From a virus, in the IMG/VR virus record IMGVR_UViG_3300008266_000914, positions 1 to 21,835 of that record: a stretch of 21,835 nt of DNA; one strand, 5' to 3'. The position numbers and the translations under genes were made by a program. This document shows positions 15,300 to 21,069 of the stretch, piece after piece. Each line of letters begins with the position of its first letter. The first letter of the stretch is position 1. The notes below the pieces were generated by a model. The model was not told where the DNA came from. It saw nothing but the letters and a program-made list of their open reading frames with translations, and did not search any database.

Positions 15300-16022
15300 C
15301 TAAGAATTAGTTAAATATGGAGAATAAGTGCTTGAGTTTGCCAGCATATAAGGAAACATTGTTTGAGTGATGTACGTAATTTCTAATGGTGTAAGAGATG
15401 AAGAAAGAGATCCTGTAACAAAACGCAACATATCTAAAGCATCAGAAGAACTAACTATACCGTCTCCATTAATATCACCAAGTCTTCTATCATTAACAAA
15501 TGTATTTCTAAACAATGCTGTTGGTATTGGTTGCGATTGAACGGCTGCTTGCAATAAAGCATTTGGTAACAATGATTGTGTCACCACCATTCCATCTAAA
15601 ACCACACCAACCGGAAACAATACTGCAAATGGAGCCACAATTGCTAAATTATTTGGTGTAAGCCCATCAGCATTAGCTCTAGCACCACCAACCGGTGCCC
15701 ATCCCCATTGCACAATTCTACTACCGCCAGATGGGTCGCCGCTACCTAATGGGCCAGCATTAGACTCAATTTGCAAGCCTGTGTAGCCAGCTTGTCGATA
15801 AGTAGTATCTGGGCGTGGATTACGAATAGCCTGCGGGTCATTTACCGGATACATGCCCAACTGCAACTGTGGCTGATCTGGTTCCCAACATGTAGGGCAG
15901 ACAAGAAGATTTACGTTCTTTGTCTTAATAACGATGCTTTTAAGCTGTTTTAGCTTATAGCGAAAGCCACACCTATCGCACTGCGATATAGCCCATTTAC
16001 CAGAGGCAAACTTGGTAGGCAT
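15300..16022 (-). CDS. Zinc-ribbon plus dockerin-like protein, probable virion component
   Basis: The product has 240 residues. Residues 10-48 form a zinc-ribbon-like element: WAISQCDRCGF with Cys15 and Cys18, then LLVCPTCWEPDQPQ with Cys42 and Cys45. A Pro/Gly-rich linker follows (about 60-125), then a hydrophobic strand region. Residues 182-204 hold a dockerin/EF-hand loop, GDINGDGIVSSSDALDMLRF, with Asp183, Asn185, Asp187 and Asp194 in the spacing used for calcium. Only one such loop is present, whereas cellulosomal dockerins have two. Its ATG overlaps the adaptor-like gene stop by one base. The N-terminal part resembles a family found beside phage connector genes; the dockerin may be an added module. 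Function unknown. Confidence 0.72.
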   Translation of the reverse strand: MPTKFASGKWAISQCDRCGFRYKLKQLKSIVIKTKNVNLLVCPTCWEPDQPQLQLGMYPVNDPQAIRNPRPDTTYRQAGYTGLQIESNAGPLGSGDPSGGSRIVQWGWAPVGGARANADGLTPNNLAIVAPFAVLFPVGVVLDGMVVTQSLLPNALLQAAVQSQPIPTALFRNTFVNDRRLGDINGDGIVSSSDALDMLRFVTGSLSSSLTPLEITYITQTMFPYMLANSSTYSPYLTNS

Positions 16023-16765
16023 TAATAGAACATCTCACGCGGCGCTAACCGCAGAGAAGCCTTCTCACGATCTTCAGACGATGCCAACGCCCACTGCTCT
16101 TCATACGACATCTTGAGCATTTCTAACCGTGGGAGCGCCTCAGGAATCTTCATGGACAAGTAATATGCCAGCCCAGCCACTAAGCAAGGCAACAGACGGA
16201 ATGGAATGTCTTGTGTGTCTACCCCGTTACCCGCGTCCTGTAAGCGACGCAGTCTCCAGTAGACATAGGTGTAAAAGTTACTCTGGTCTGGCGCAGGCCA
16301 GACATTAATATTTGGCGGGTTTACCCCAGTAGAAGTGTTAGTCGTATTAGGCTGGTTACCGTTTATGGGGTATGTAGCACCCGACTGCCGGTTAATCCAG
16401 ACCTGAATGGGTCGGCCTTGTGCGTTCTTATTCGGTATCGTGGCATAAGTAGAAACGCTAATGCGGCTGATGTTGATGTCAGTCTGCTCAGCGCCTGTCT
16501 GAGTCCGTATCACACTATCCAGAAGGTCAATCGTATCTACAGGCAGAGCGTAGGTAATCTGCCCCTGCACCATTGGAATCGACCCCTGCTCAATAGTCCA
16601 GAGGTTAATACCACGGTTAGCCCACTCAATAGTCAGCAGGTTCAGAGATCTACGCGCTGTACGGAACTCATAACCCGTGCGTACCTCTAAGCCACAACGC
16701 TCAAAAGCTTCTTCAAGAAGCTCATTGAAGTCTAGATTAAAGCTAGTGGTGCCTGAAGTGGTCAT
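16022..16765 (-). CDS. Head-tail adaptor-like / tail accessory protein
   Basis: The product has 247 residues. The N-terminal region (LDFNELLEEAFERCGLEVRT, ARRSLNLLTIEWANRGINLW) and the following beta segment (QGQITYALPVDTIDLLDSVI, then TQTGAEQTD, later RPIQVWINRQSGATYPI and VNPPNINVWPAPDQ) are typical of a common environmental-phage family placed among tail adaptor or P22 gp4/T7 gp11-like proteins. The C-terminal helices (PFRLLPCLVAGLAYYLSMK, then ALPRLEMLKMSYEEQWALAS) match the helical bundle end of such adaptors. It is overlapped by one base by both neighbours' start or stop codons. It likely forms a ring between portal and nozzle; the specific ring is uncertain because a second adaptor lies at 13865-14542. 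Confidence 0.75.
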   Translation of the reverse strand: MTTSGTTSFNLDFNELLEEAFERCGLEVRTGYEFRTARRSLNLLTIEWANRGINLWTIEQGSIPMVQGQITYALPVDTIDLLDSVIRTQTGAEQTDINISRISVSTYATIPNKNAQGRPIQVWINRQSGATYPINGNQPNTTNTSTGVNPPNINVWPAPDQSNFYTYVYWRLRRLQDAGNGVDTQDIPFRLLPCLVAGLAYYLSMKIPEALPRLEMLKMSYEEQWALASSEDREKASLRLAPREMFY

Positions 16766-17109
16766 TAAACCATCCGTCCTTTGGTTTTGCCTTTACGAGC
16801 GCAGCCATCTGCTCTTTTAGACGCGGAAACCGTACCGCCTTTTTTAAATCTTTTGGTGACTTTAATCCCGCCGCCTGTTAATTCTCTGTTTGTTTTACCT
16901 TCTCTAGGCTTGAACGCCTGTCCTTCAAGATACGCTTCAACATCCAAATCATCATTAACCTGTTTTCTGCCAGACAATCTGCCGCCCAAAAAAGAACCGT
17001 ATTGATTTGAAGCGCCAGACCCACGCGCTAGTACGTTTTTCATACCAGACTTAGCCATGAGTTCGGCGTCCCTCATTTCACGCTCTAATTCTTTATCAGT
17101 GATTGTCAC
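16765..17109 (-). CDS. Basic protein with shared C-terminal tail (copy 1), GTG start
   Basis: The product has 114 residues. It starts at GTG 17107-17109, overlapping the upstream TGA (GTGA). Residues 1-30 are a charged helix (DKELEREMRDAELMAKSGMK), followed by a Gly/Ser-rich stretch, an acidic patch (VNDDLDVEAYLEG) and a basic end. The last 20 residues, SASKRADGCARKGKTKGRMV, almost repeat the end of the 184-residue protein at 18151-18705 and are echoed in the 54-residue protein at 17990-18154. No enzymatic motif. The shared tail could be a binding tag for DNA, a capsid surface or a protease. The next gene is the adaptor-like protein, reached through a TAATG overlap. Confidence 0.75.
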   Translation of the reverse strand: MTITDKELEREMRDAELMAKSGMKNVLARGSGASNQYGSFLGGRLSGRKQVNDDLDVEAYLEGQAFKPREGKTNRELTGGGIKVTKRFKKGGTVSASKRADGCARKGKTKGRMV

Positions 17110-17363
17110 TTCATTCCCCTCAAGGTCTTAGCCAGACGCGCTCTCTGTCCTAGCTTACCCGGTGCTTTTGTAGCCCGATCTAGCATCTTAGCGGGAATCT
17201 TTTTCTTACCCTTGATGCCAAGCTGCTCACGCAACGCACCCGGCTTCTTGATGGCTTCTTTTATAAAACCACCCTTCTTTTTACCTACAACACCACGGCC
17301 CATAAGCACGTCGGCTTTGGTTACTTCACCGTCTTTGTTTAGGTCTGGGAACGATTTAGCCAT
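17106..17363 (-). CDS. Small basic protein with an EF-hand/dockerin-like calcium loop
   Basis: The product has 85 residues. Residues 5-24, FPDLNKDGEVTKADVLMGRG, contain a DxNxDGxxxxxD loop (Asp7, Asn9, Asp11, Asp18), the classic calcium-binding spacing. The rest is highly basic: GKKKGGFIKEAIKKPGALRE, KGKKKIPAKMLDRATKAPGK, LGQRARLAKTLRGMK. I recall this combination from other environmental phages as a small conserved protein of unknown role. It lies between two other basic proteins with 1-base and 4-base overlaps. Calcium binding is inferred from the loop alone. A role in head assembly, with metal-stabilised contacts, is possible but not shown. Confidence 0.75.
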   Translation of the reverse strand: MAKSFPDLNKDGEVTKADVLMGRGVVGKKKGGFIKEAIKKPGALREQLGIKGKKKIPAKMLDRATKAPGKLGQRARLAKTLRGMK

Positions 17364-17602
17364 TATCGGAACCTCGCTGTCTTTGCTGCAATAGATTTTG
17401 GTTGTTTAACGAACTGCTTTCCAGAAGCTTTACCAGCTCTTTTCGCTCTAGTCGTCGCTGCATACTCAGCTGGAGATAGTGACTTGATCGCCTTCTCTGG
17501 GAGGTAACGTTCGCCAGTATCGGAAGACGGTTTCCCACTCTTAGTTCTCCACTTTTGTGCTGTCCAGTCTTTCAAGCTCTGCTGCGGCTTCTTTAGCGGC
17601 AT
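17363..17602 (-). CDS. Small basic conserved phage protein
   Basis: The product has 79 residues and is rich in Lys, Arg, Ala and Ser: PLKKPQQSLKDWTAQKWRTK, then SGKPSSDTGERYLPEKAIKS, AEYAATTRAKRAGKASGKQF and QPKSIAAKTARFR. The elements W(T)xQKWRTKSGKPS, GERYLPxxAI and YAATTxxKR form a pattern that I recall in many uncultured phage genomes, without a known function. It overlaps the end of the 54-codon frame upstream by 62 bases and joins the next gene by TAATG. A DNA- or RNA-binding or head-internal role would suit the charge; this is inference. Confidence 0.75.
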   Translation of the reverse strand: MPLKKPQQSLKDWTAQKWRTKSGKPSSDTGERYLPEKAIKSLSPAEYAATTRAKRAGKASGKQFVKQPKSIAAKTARFR

Positions 17603-17705
17603 CTCGCTCAGTCCTTTTTCTCTTCCGGTACACTTCCGCAGCTTTTAAAACCCACGAAAACACATTTCCGTCTCTCTTCGGGTCGTACACCGGCGCCCGA
17701 ATCAC
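17541..17705 (-). CDS. Possible small basic protein of 54 residues, GTG start
   Basis: The frame starts at GTG 17703-17705, overlapping the upstream TGA as GTGA, exactly the junction used by the gene at 17109. It ends at TAA 17541-17543. The product would read MIRAPVYDPKRDGNVFSWVL, then a charged helix (KAAEVYRKRKRTERDAAKEA) and ELERLDSTKVEN. The composition is protein-like, with a clear amphipathic helix. It fills what would otherwise be a 99-base gap between genes. The 62-base overlap with the next gene is the main argument against it. Confidence 0.55.
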   Translation of the reverse strand: MIRAPVYDPKRDGNVFSWVLKAAEVYRKRKRTERDAAKEAAAELERLDSTKVEN

Positions 17706-17989
17706 TTATATCCACCCCCCTTAGCTTTGTACTGCTTAGCCAAGAGTTGTGCTTTTCTTGCTGACCACTGACCCGCAGCAGTCCCTTGAGTCGCGGAGCC
17801 TTTAATCTTTTCAAAAAGACTCTTACGCATTCCCGGCTTCGTATAAGTGCCTGCTTCATTGACACGAGATTTAACCTTTCCGCCTTCAGCATACTGCGTG
17901 AAGTTATTAGGGTTATCCCTACGAGTGGCTTTTTTAGCCTTGGGCATTTTAGATGGGCGAATATCACCCATCCCGCGTGAAGGTCTCAT
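17702..17989 (-). CDS. Small basic conserved phage protein (DUF5872-like)
   Basis: The product has 95 residues. It starts MRPSRGMGDIRPSKMPKAKK, has a basic middle with GGKVK, and a conserved C-terminal half (about 44-95): NEAGTYTKPGMRKSLFEKIK, then GTAAGQWSARKAQLLAKQYK and KGGGYK. The TKPxxRxxLF...GQWSARKAQLLAxxYKxxGGGYK pattern is what I recall as DUF5872, seen in phages and large viruses without a known function. It is directly downstream of the 54-residue Met-rich protein, the start codon touching its stop. The family likeness is fairly clear and the role is unknown. Strong positive charge links it with the other small proteins here. Confidence 0.75.
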   Translation of the reverse strand: MRPSRGMGDIRPSKMPKAKKATRRDNPNNFTQYAEGGKVKSRVNEAGTYTKPGMRKSLFEKIKGSATQGTAAGQWSARKAQLLAKQYKAKGGGYK

Positions 17990-18154
17990 TTAGCACTTCC
18001 CGCCGCCACGCATTTTGGTCTTCGGCATACCGCCGTTCATCATCTTGACCATCTTGCCTTTGGTCTTGCCCTTAGAAGCCACACCGTCACGGCTAGGAGC
18101 AGCGGTCTTAACAGCGCCCATCTTGGAAGCGCCCATGCCAGTCATCTTTTTCAT
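17990..18154 (-). CDS. Tiny Lys/Met-rich protein with shared tail motif (copy 2), 54 residues
   Basis: The ATG at 18152-18154 overlaps the stop of the 184-residue gene as ATGA, and TAA 17990-17992 touches the next start. The product contains 12 Lys, 2 Arg, 9 Met and one Asp, so it is extremely basic. It begins MKKMTGMGASKMGAVKTAAP, then SRDGVASKGKTKGKMV, a degenerate form of the tail found in the two neighbours, and continues KMMNGGMPKTKMRGGGKC. It therefore has the tag in the middle rather than at the end, with Val in place of Cys, and ends in its own Cys. Precise junctions on both sides support it as real. Function unknown. Confidence 0.78.
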   Translation of the reverse strand: MKKMTGMGASKMGAVKTAAPSRDGVASKGKTKGKMVKMMNGGMPKTKMRGGGKC

Positions 18155-18705
18155 ACCATTTTCCCTTTCGTTTTACCCTTCGTTGCACAGCCATCGGCAC
18201 GCTTGGAAGCGGAAGACTTGACCATGCCACCAGACTTATAGCTAGTACGCTCTGGAACTCTCAAACCACGTACAAGACGACGCGCCTTATCCAAAGGGGA
18301 CCCTTTTTCTGGGGCAGCATCAGGTTTGATATCAGCCCTTTTCTGTTCAGGTAGGCTTGCCCGTAAGTTACGTAGTTTCTCTGCAGGGGTCATACGCTTA
18401 GGCGTAGCATCAGCTGCTTTAGAAGCCGTACCACGCTTAGCCAGACGTGATGTTTCATCGCCTGTATCAGTTACTTTAGGTGCGGCTGCTTTAGGCTTAG
18501 CCTTAGGCGCAGTGGCCTTAGGGGTAGCTTTCTCAGCCGGTTTACTAGTACGGGCTACAAAATCTTTGATACTTTCAGTAGTACCAGGCTCATCGCTCAT
18601 CTGACTACGCTCATACTCTTTCTTTTCGCGCTCTTCAGCGGCTAAAAGATTTTTGGCGTCATCAGAGTCTGCGTATCCGCCTTCAGAAAATTTACGCTTT
18701 TTCAT
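18151..18705 (-). CDS. Histone H1-like basic protein with shared C-terminal tail (copy 3)
   Basis: The product has 184 residues. The N-terminus is charged and acidic in part (SEGGYADSDDAKNLLAAEER). Residues about 55-80 are a Lys/Ala/Pro-rich stretch (AEKATPKATAPKAKPKAAAP) like histone H1 tails and other DNA-condensing proteins. Then follow basic helical segments (RMTPAEKLRNLRASLPEQKR, DKARRLVRGLRVPERT). The end, KSGGMVKSSASKRADGC followed by ATKGKTKGKMV, carries the tail also found at 16765-17109. No enzymatic motif. It overlaps its neighbours by four bases on each side. DNA binding inside the head or a scaffold-like role are both possible; neither is shown. Confidence 0.72.
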   Translation of the reverse strand: MKKRKFSEGGYADSDDAKNLLAAEEREKKEYERSQMSDEPGTTESIKDFVARTSKPAEKATPKATAPKAKPKAAAPKVTDTGDETSRLAKRGTASKAADATPKRMTPAEKLRNLRASLPEQKRADIKPDAAPEKGSPLDKARRLVRGLRVPERTSYKSGGMVKSSASKRADGCATKGKTKGKMV

Positions 18706-18950
18706 ACTTTCCTCTGCCCTAAGGCGTCAATTTTGTCCTCTAACCGTTTAAACCCGCTGTCAAAATGTTCACGGATTTTCTCTAGGTCTGCCCTTACTTC
18801 TGCACGTGTGATGTGATCCCGCGCAACTTCTTCACGCGTTCTGTTAAGCAGAATGCTGATGCGTTGAAGCTCATCGAACTTGCCCTTAAGCAACATTCCC
18901 ATCACCGCCACTATCGCGCTCAGCGCGATATTCCAAAGCATCATTTCCAT
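18702..18950 (-). CDS. Small membrane-anchored coiled-coil protein
   Basis: The product has 82 residues. Residues about 5-21 are one hydrophobic segment (WNIALSAIVAVMGMLLKGKF). The rest is a continuous charged helix with heptad-like pattern (ELQRISILLNRTREEVARDH, ITRAEVRADLEKIREHFDSG, FKRLEDKIDAL). The layout, a short N-terminal anchor with a coiled-coil body, resembles haemolysin XhlA-type or other phage accessory membrane proteins. It is isolated from the lysis cassette, among small basic virion genes. The start directly abuts the stop upstream, with no good ribosome site, so translation is probably coupled. A role in lysis or membrane contact is only a guess. Confidence 0.68.
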   Translation of the reverse strand: MEMMLWNIALSAIVAVMGMLLKGKFDELQRISILLNRTREEVARDHITRAEVRADLEKIREHFDSGFKRLEDKIDALGQRKV

Positions 18951-19205
18951 CTAACATTTCCATGCGCGCAAAGATTTATTGATGCGGCTGTTCGGATCAT
19001 TGGCAGTCTTAGCAGAGGTAAGCTTCTTCTTCATGCCTTTCATCCTGGCGCAGAACGAGTCACGCCTTTTACCGCCTTCTGGCTGCGGGGCTTTTAATCC
19101 CGGCTTACCTGGATTGGCAGCGTTATAGGAAGCACGCCCCTTGGCGTTGAGACCACCTTTGGGGTTTTTGCCTTCTTTGCGCTGCCAAGCAGGTGTCTTA
19201 GCCAT
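18951..19205 (-). CDS. Small basic conserved phage protein (DUF6321-like)
   Basis: The product has 84 residues. It begins with AKTPAWQRKEGKNPKGGLNA, followed by KGRASYN, a Pro/Gly-rich middle (PGKPGLKAPQPEGGKRRDSF), CARMKGMKKKLTSAKTA and the end SRINKSLRAWKC. The WQRKEGKxxxGGLNAKGRASYN and SFCARMxGM elements are a widespread small phage protein pattern that I recall as DUF6321, of unknown function. Cys is present in SFCAR and as the last residue. It overlaps the upstream gene by eight bases. The protein is strongly basic like its neighbours and is probably a virion or DNA-associated protein, by context only. Confidence 0.78.
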   Translation of the reverse strand: MAKTPAWQRKEGKNPKGGLNAKGRASYNAANPGKPGLKAPQPEGGKRRDSFCARMKGMKKKLTSAKTANDPNSRINKSLRAWKC

Positions 19206-19509
19206 AGATCAATGTCATAGAAGTGGTGTTGGTCACAGTCCCATGCAGGCCAGACTGACAAAGGATTCCTTCGCCTGGCATGGGGATGATCGTATAACCA
19301 GCCGTAGTACTAGCCGCCGTGTTGATAGTGGCTAAAATCTTGCCACTACCACCACCTTCACGGATAACAACAGAACCAGCACTACCACCATTAATAGCGT
19401 AAATAGTCTTAATTCGCGCTCGGTCAATGGCGTTGTTGTTCTGGTCCAGAAAGTTACCCGTGGACTCTAGCGGCTTAGTCGCTAGTACGTCATATTGCAT
19501 AGTAGGCAT
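19198..19509 (-). CDS. Small probable virion protein, unknown function
   Basis: The product has 103 residues, rich in Gly, Ser, Thr and Ile: MPTMQYDVLATKPLESTGNF, then ARIKTIYAINGGSAGSVVIR, EGGGSGKILATINTAAST and GEGILCQSGLHGTVTNTTSM. Strands separated by Gly-rich turns predict a small beta-sandwich. There is no charge bias, unlike the genes that follow. The ribosome site AGGAGG lies five bases before the ATG, the strongest in the window, suggesting high expression. It follows another structural-looking gene after the capsid genes. A minor head or head-tail protein is the natural inference; no family is recognised with confidence. Confidence 0.68.
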   Translation of the reverse strand: MPTMQYDVLATKPLESTGNFLDQNNNAIDRARIKTIYAINGGSAGSVVIREGGGSGKILATINTAASTTAGYTIIPMPGEGILCQSGLHGTVTNTTSMTLIYG

Positions 19510-19521
19510 TTGAGCCTCCTA

Positions 19522-20010
19522 TTAGACGGACTGTTGACCGACCAGCGGATCAGTGACGTAGTAAATGATATAGCCAGAGGCCGTACCAGCACCGGAAGAT
19601 CCGTCAGTTACAGTGATGTAGACATTCTCGTCTGCATCCATAACCAAACCAAGATCATTACCAGCAGTGGTCGCCGTGCCAACAGTCACAGTACCAATAG
19701 CATTGGTGTAACCATCGACAAGACCGTCGGTATCAGACGCACTGTTAGAAACAGTAGCCCAACCAAGGTCAAAAGAACCAGAAGCTCCGCTAACAGCGCT
19801 GACAACCACAGACATAACCACAGCGCCAGCAGGCAGGATTAGGTCAGGGGCACCAGAAACCGAAGAAATTTTGGCATTAGTGGTAGTAGCAGGACCAACA
19901 TCGTCAATATAAAACTGGGCGGTCATAACCATGGAACCGCAGTAAGCTTGCCGTGTGGAATCGGCACCCGAGCGCCAAATGGACTGGGTGGTAGACGGAC
20001 GTACACTCAT
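19522..20010 (-). CDS. Probable virion structural protein, unknown function
   Basis: The product has 162 residues. The N-terminus (SVRPSTTQSIWRSGADSTRQ) is charged; the remainder is Gly/Ser/Thr/Ala-rich and strand-rich: MVMTAQFYIDDVGPATT, PDLILPAGAVVMSVVVSAVS, GNDLGLVMDADENVYITVTD, GTASGYIIYYVTD. The profile fits a beta-sandwich virion protein. It is the first gene after the intergenic gap and terminator, preceded by a GAGG ribosome site, so it may head a separate transcript. It lies next to the capsid genes, making a head decoration or minor head role likely. No family is recognised. Confidence 0.68.
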   Translation of the reverse strand: MSVRPSTTQSIWRSGADSTRQAYCGSMVMTAQFYIDDVGPATTTNAKISSVSGAPDLILPAGAVVMSVVVSAVSGASGSFDLGWATVSNSASDTDGLVDGYTNAIGTVTVGTATTAGNDLGLVMDADENVYITVTDGSSGAGTASGYIIYYVTDPLVGQQSV

Positions 20011-20036
20011 TTTATCCTCGCGTGTAGTAGCACATC

Positions 20037-20079
20037 CTCATATCGTCTCTACTAAGTCTGCTAGGCCAGTCGATATGAG
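20037..20079 (-). promoter_or_regulatory. Inverted repeat in the leader before the 20010 gene
   Basis: CTCATATCG (20037-20045) and CGATATGAG (20071-20079) are perfect 9-base inverted copies separated by 25 bases. They lie in the only sizeable gap of the window, between the capsid terminator and the next start codon. On the minus-strand RNA they could form a hairpin upstream of the ribosome site; as DNA they could be an operator. No convincing promoter was found beside them. Confidence 0.5.
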
Positions 20080-20110
20080 TGAAAATCCTAGACTGCAACA
20101 ACAGTACAGC

Positions 20111-20140
20111 AAAAAGAAAGGGGGTGCAAGACCCCCTTTC
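20111..20140 (-). terminator. Intrinsic terminator after the major capsid gene
   Basis: On the minus strand a 10-bp perfect stem (GAAAGGGGGT and ACCCCCTTTC, arms 20131-20140 and 20116-20125) with a 5-base loop is followed by five T (20111-20115). It begins nine bases after the capsid stop. It should end or attenuate transcription of the capsid genes before the downstream late genes. Confidence 0.88.
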
Positions 20141-20148
20141 TACCCAGA

Positions 20149-21057
20149 TTAAGCGCCGGGCGAGCCGAACATACCCAAGGGGTCCGAGAACCCAAATGAG
20201 TAACGCTCACGAGCCTTGTAACGTACGTTGCCTGTATCGAAGTCCCCGTCCATGGACTGAGACAGCGGAGTACGAACAAAGTGCTTCATACCGTTAGGCA
20301 CGTCTGTGCAGAGGAACCATGCGTCGGTGTCCGTCAGCCAGTGATTAACGGAATACCCGTCAGGAATCGAGCCGTTATTACGCAGCGCATTGATGTCGTT
20401 ATCAGCCGTACCTACACGCTTTTCAGTCTCAAGCAGGCGGGTTGCAACGAACTGCAATGACGGAGGAATAATCAGCTTGCGGGGTTTAGCCGCAATCAGC
20501 AGACCACGCTCATCGGTCCATGCAGCGATCTGAATAACGGCGGCTTCAAGCGAAGTCTCGTTAAGATCAGCAGGAGTAGCAGGCTCGTTAGAGTTGACGC
20601 CACCAGAGACAAGGGGGTGATCCGTTGCAAACAAGGCTTTACCGTCACCACCAGCATAGGCAGAGTCAAACCCGTTGTTTAGCACGGCTGCAGCCTTAAC
20701 TTGCTTGGTATAAGCCATAGCGCGAGCCAAAGACTTGGTGTAACGCGAAGACAGGGAGTCATAGAGGTTGTCCTCAATAGCCTCTTCCGTCAGCGAAAAA
20801 CCAAGAGCAATAGTCTCGTGCGTATAGCGTGCCGTCCAAGCCTCTTGCGCGTTATCGTAGGCAATCGCACTGCCTTCGTTCTTCACCGGTGCGGCGGAGA
20901 AGCCAGACAGTTTGGTTTCCTCTTCAAACGAACGCTCGGAGGTCTCGGTCTCGTAAATCTCCTTATGCTCTTCGCCGTAGCGTGCATATTCCATACCGAA
21001 CAGAGCGTTCAGACCAGGAAGGAGTTCTTTAAGTAGTTGTGCGCGTGAAATAGCCAT
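20149..21057 (-). CDS. Major capsid protein, Mu gpT-like (HK97 fold)
   Basis: The product has 302 residues and forms the shell. The N-terminus (AISRAQLLKELLPGLNALFG, MEYARYGEEHKEIYETETSE) and FSAAPVKNEGSAIAYDNAQE begin the fold. FSLTEEAIEDNLYD (87-100) and the region up to ALFATDHPLVSGG (141-153) are typical of the Mu gpT-like major head family. IIAWTDERG-like and PRKLIIPPSLQFVATRLLET (192-211) segments, then NDINALRNNG and VRYKARERYSFGFSDPLGMF at the end, complete it. No N-terminal delta or protease domain is present, so the protein looks mature-length. AAGGAGA precedes the ATG. It is next to a probable decoration protein and is followed by a strong terminator. This is one of the firmest calls in the window. 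Confidence 0.88.
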   Translation of the reverse strand: MAISRAQLLKELLPGLNALFGMEYARYGEEHKEIYETETSERSFEEETKLSGFSAAPVKNEGSAIAYDNAQEAWTARYTHETIALGFSLTEEAIEDNLYDSLSSRYTKSLARAMAYTKQVKAAAVLNNGFDSAYAGGDGKALFATDHPLVSGGVNSNEPATPADLNETSLEAAVIQIAAWTDERGLLIAAKPRKLIIPPSLQFVATRLLETEKRVGTADNDINALRNNGSIPDGYSVNHWLTDTDAWFLCTDVPNGMKHFVRTPLSQSMDGDFDTGNVRYKARERYSFGFSDPLGMFGSPGA

Positions 21058-21069
21058 TTAAGTTTCTCC

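Noticed and set aside
17608-17967. Minus-strand 119-residue open frame overlapping the DUF5872-like gene
   Set aside because: It runs out of frame through a conserved gene and fits no neighbour junction; the shorter GTG-started frame at 17541-17705 fits the operon better.
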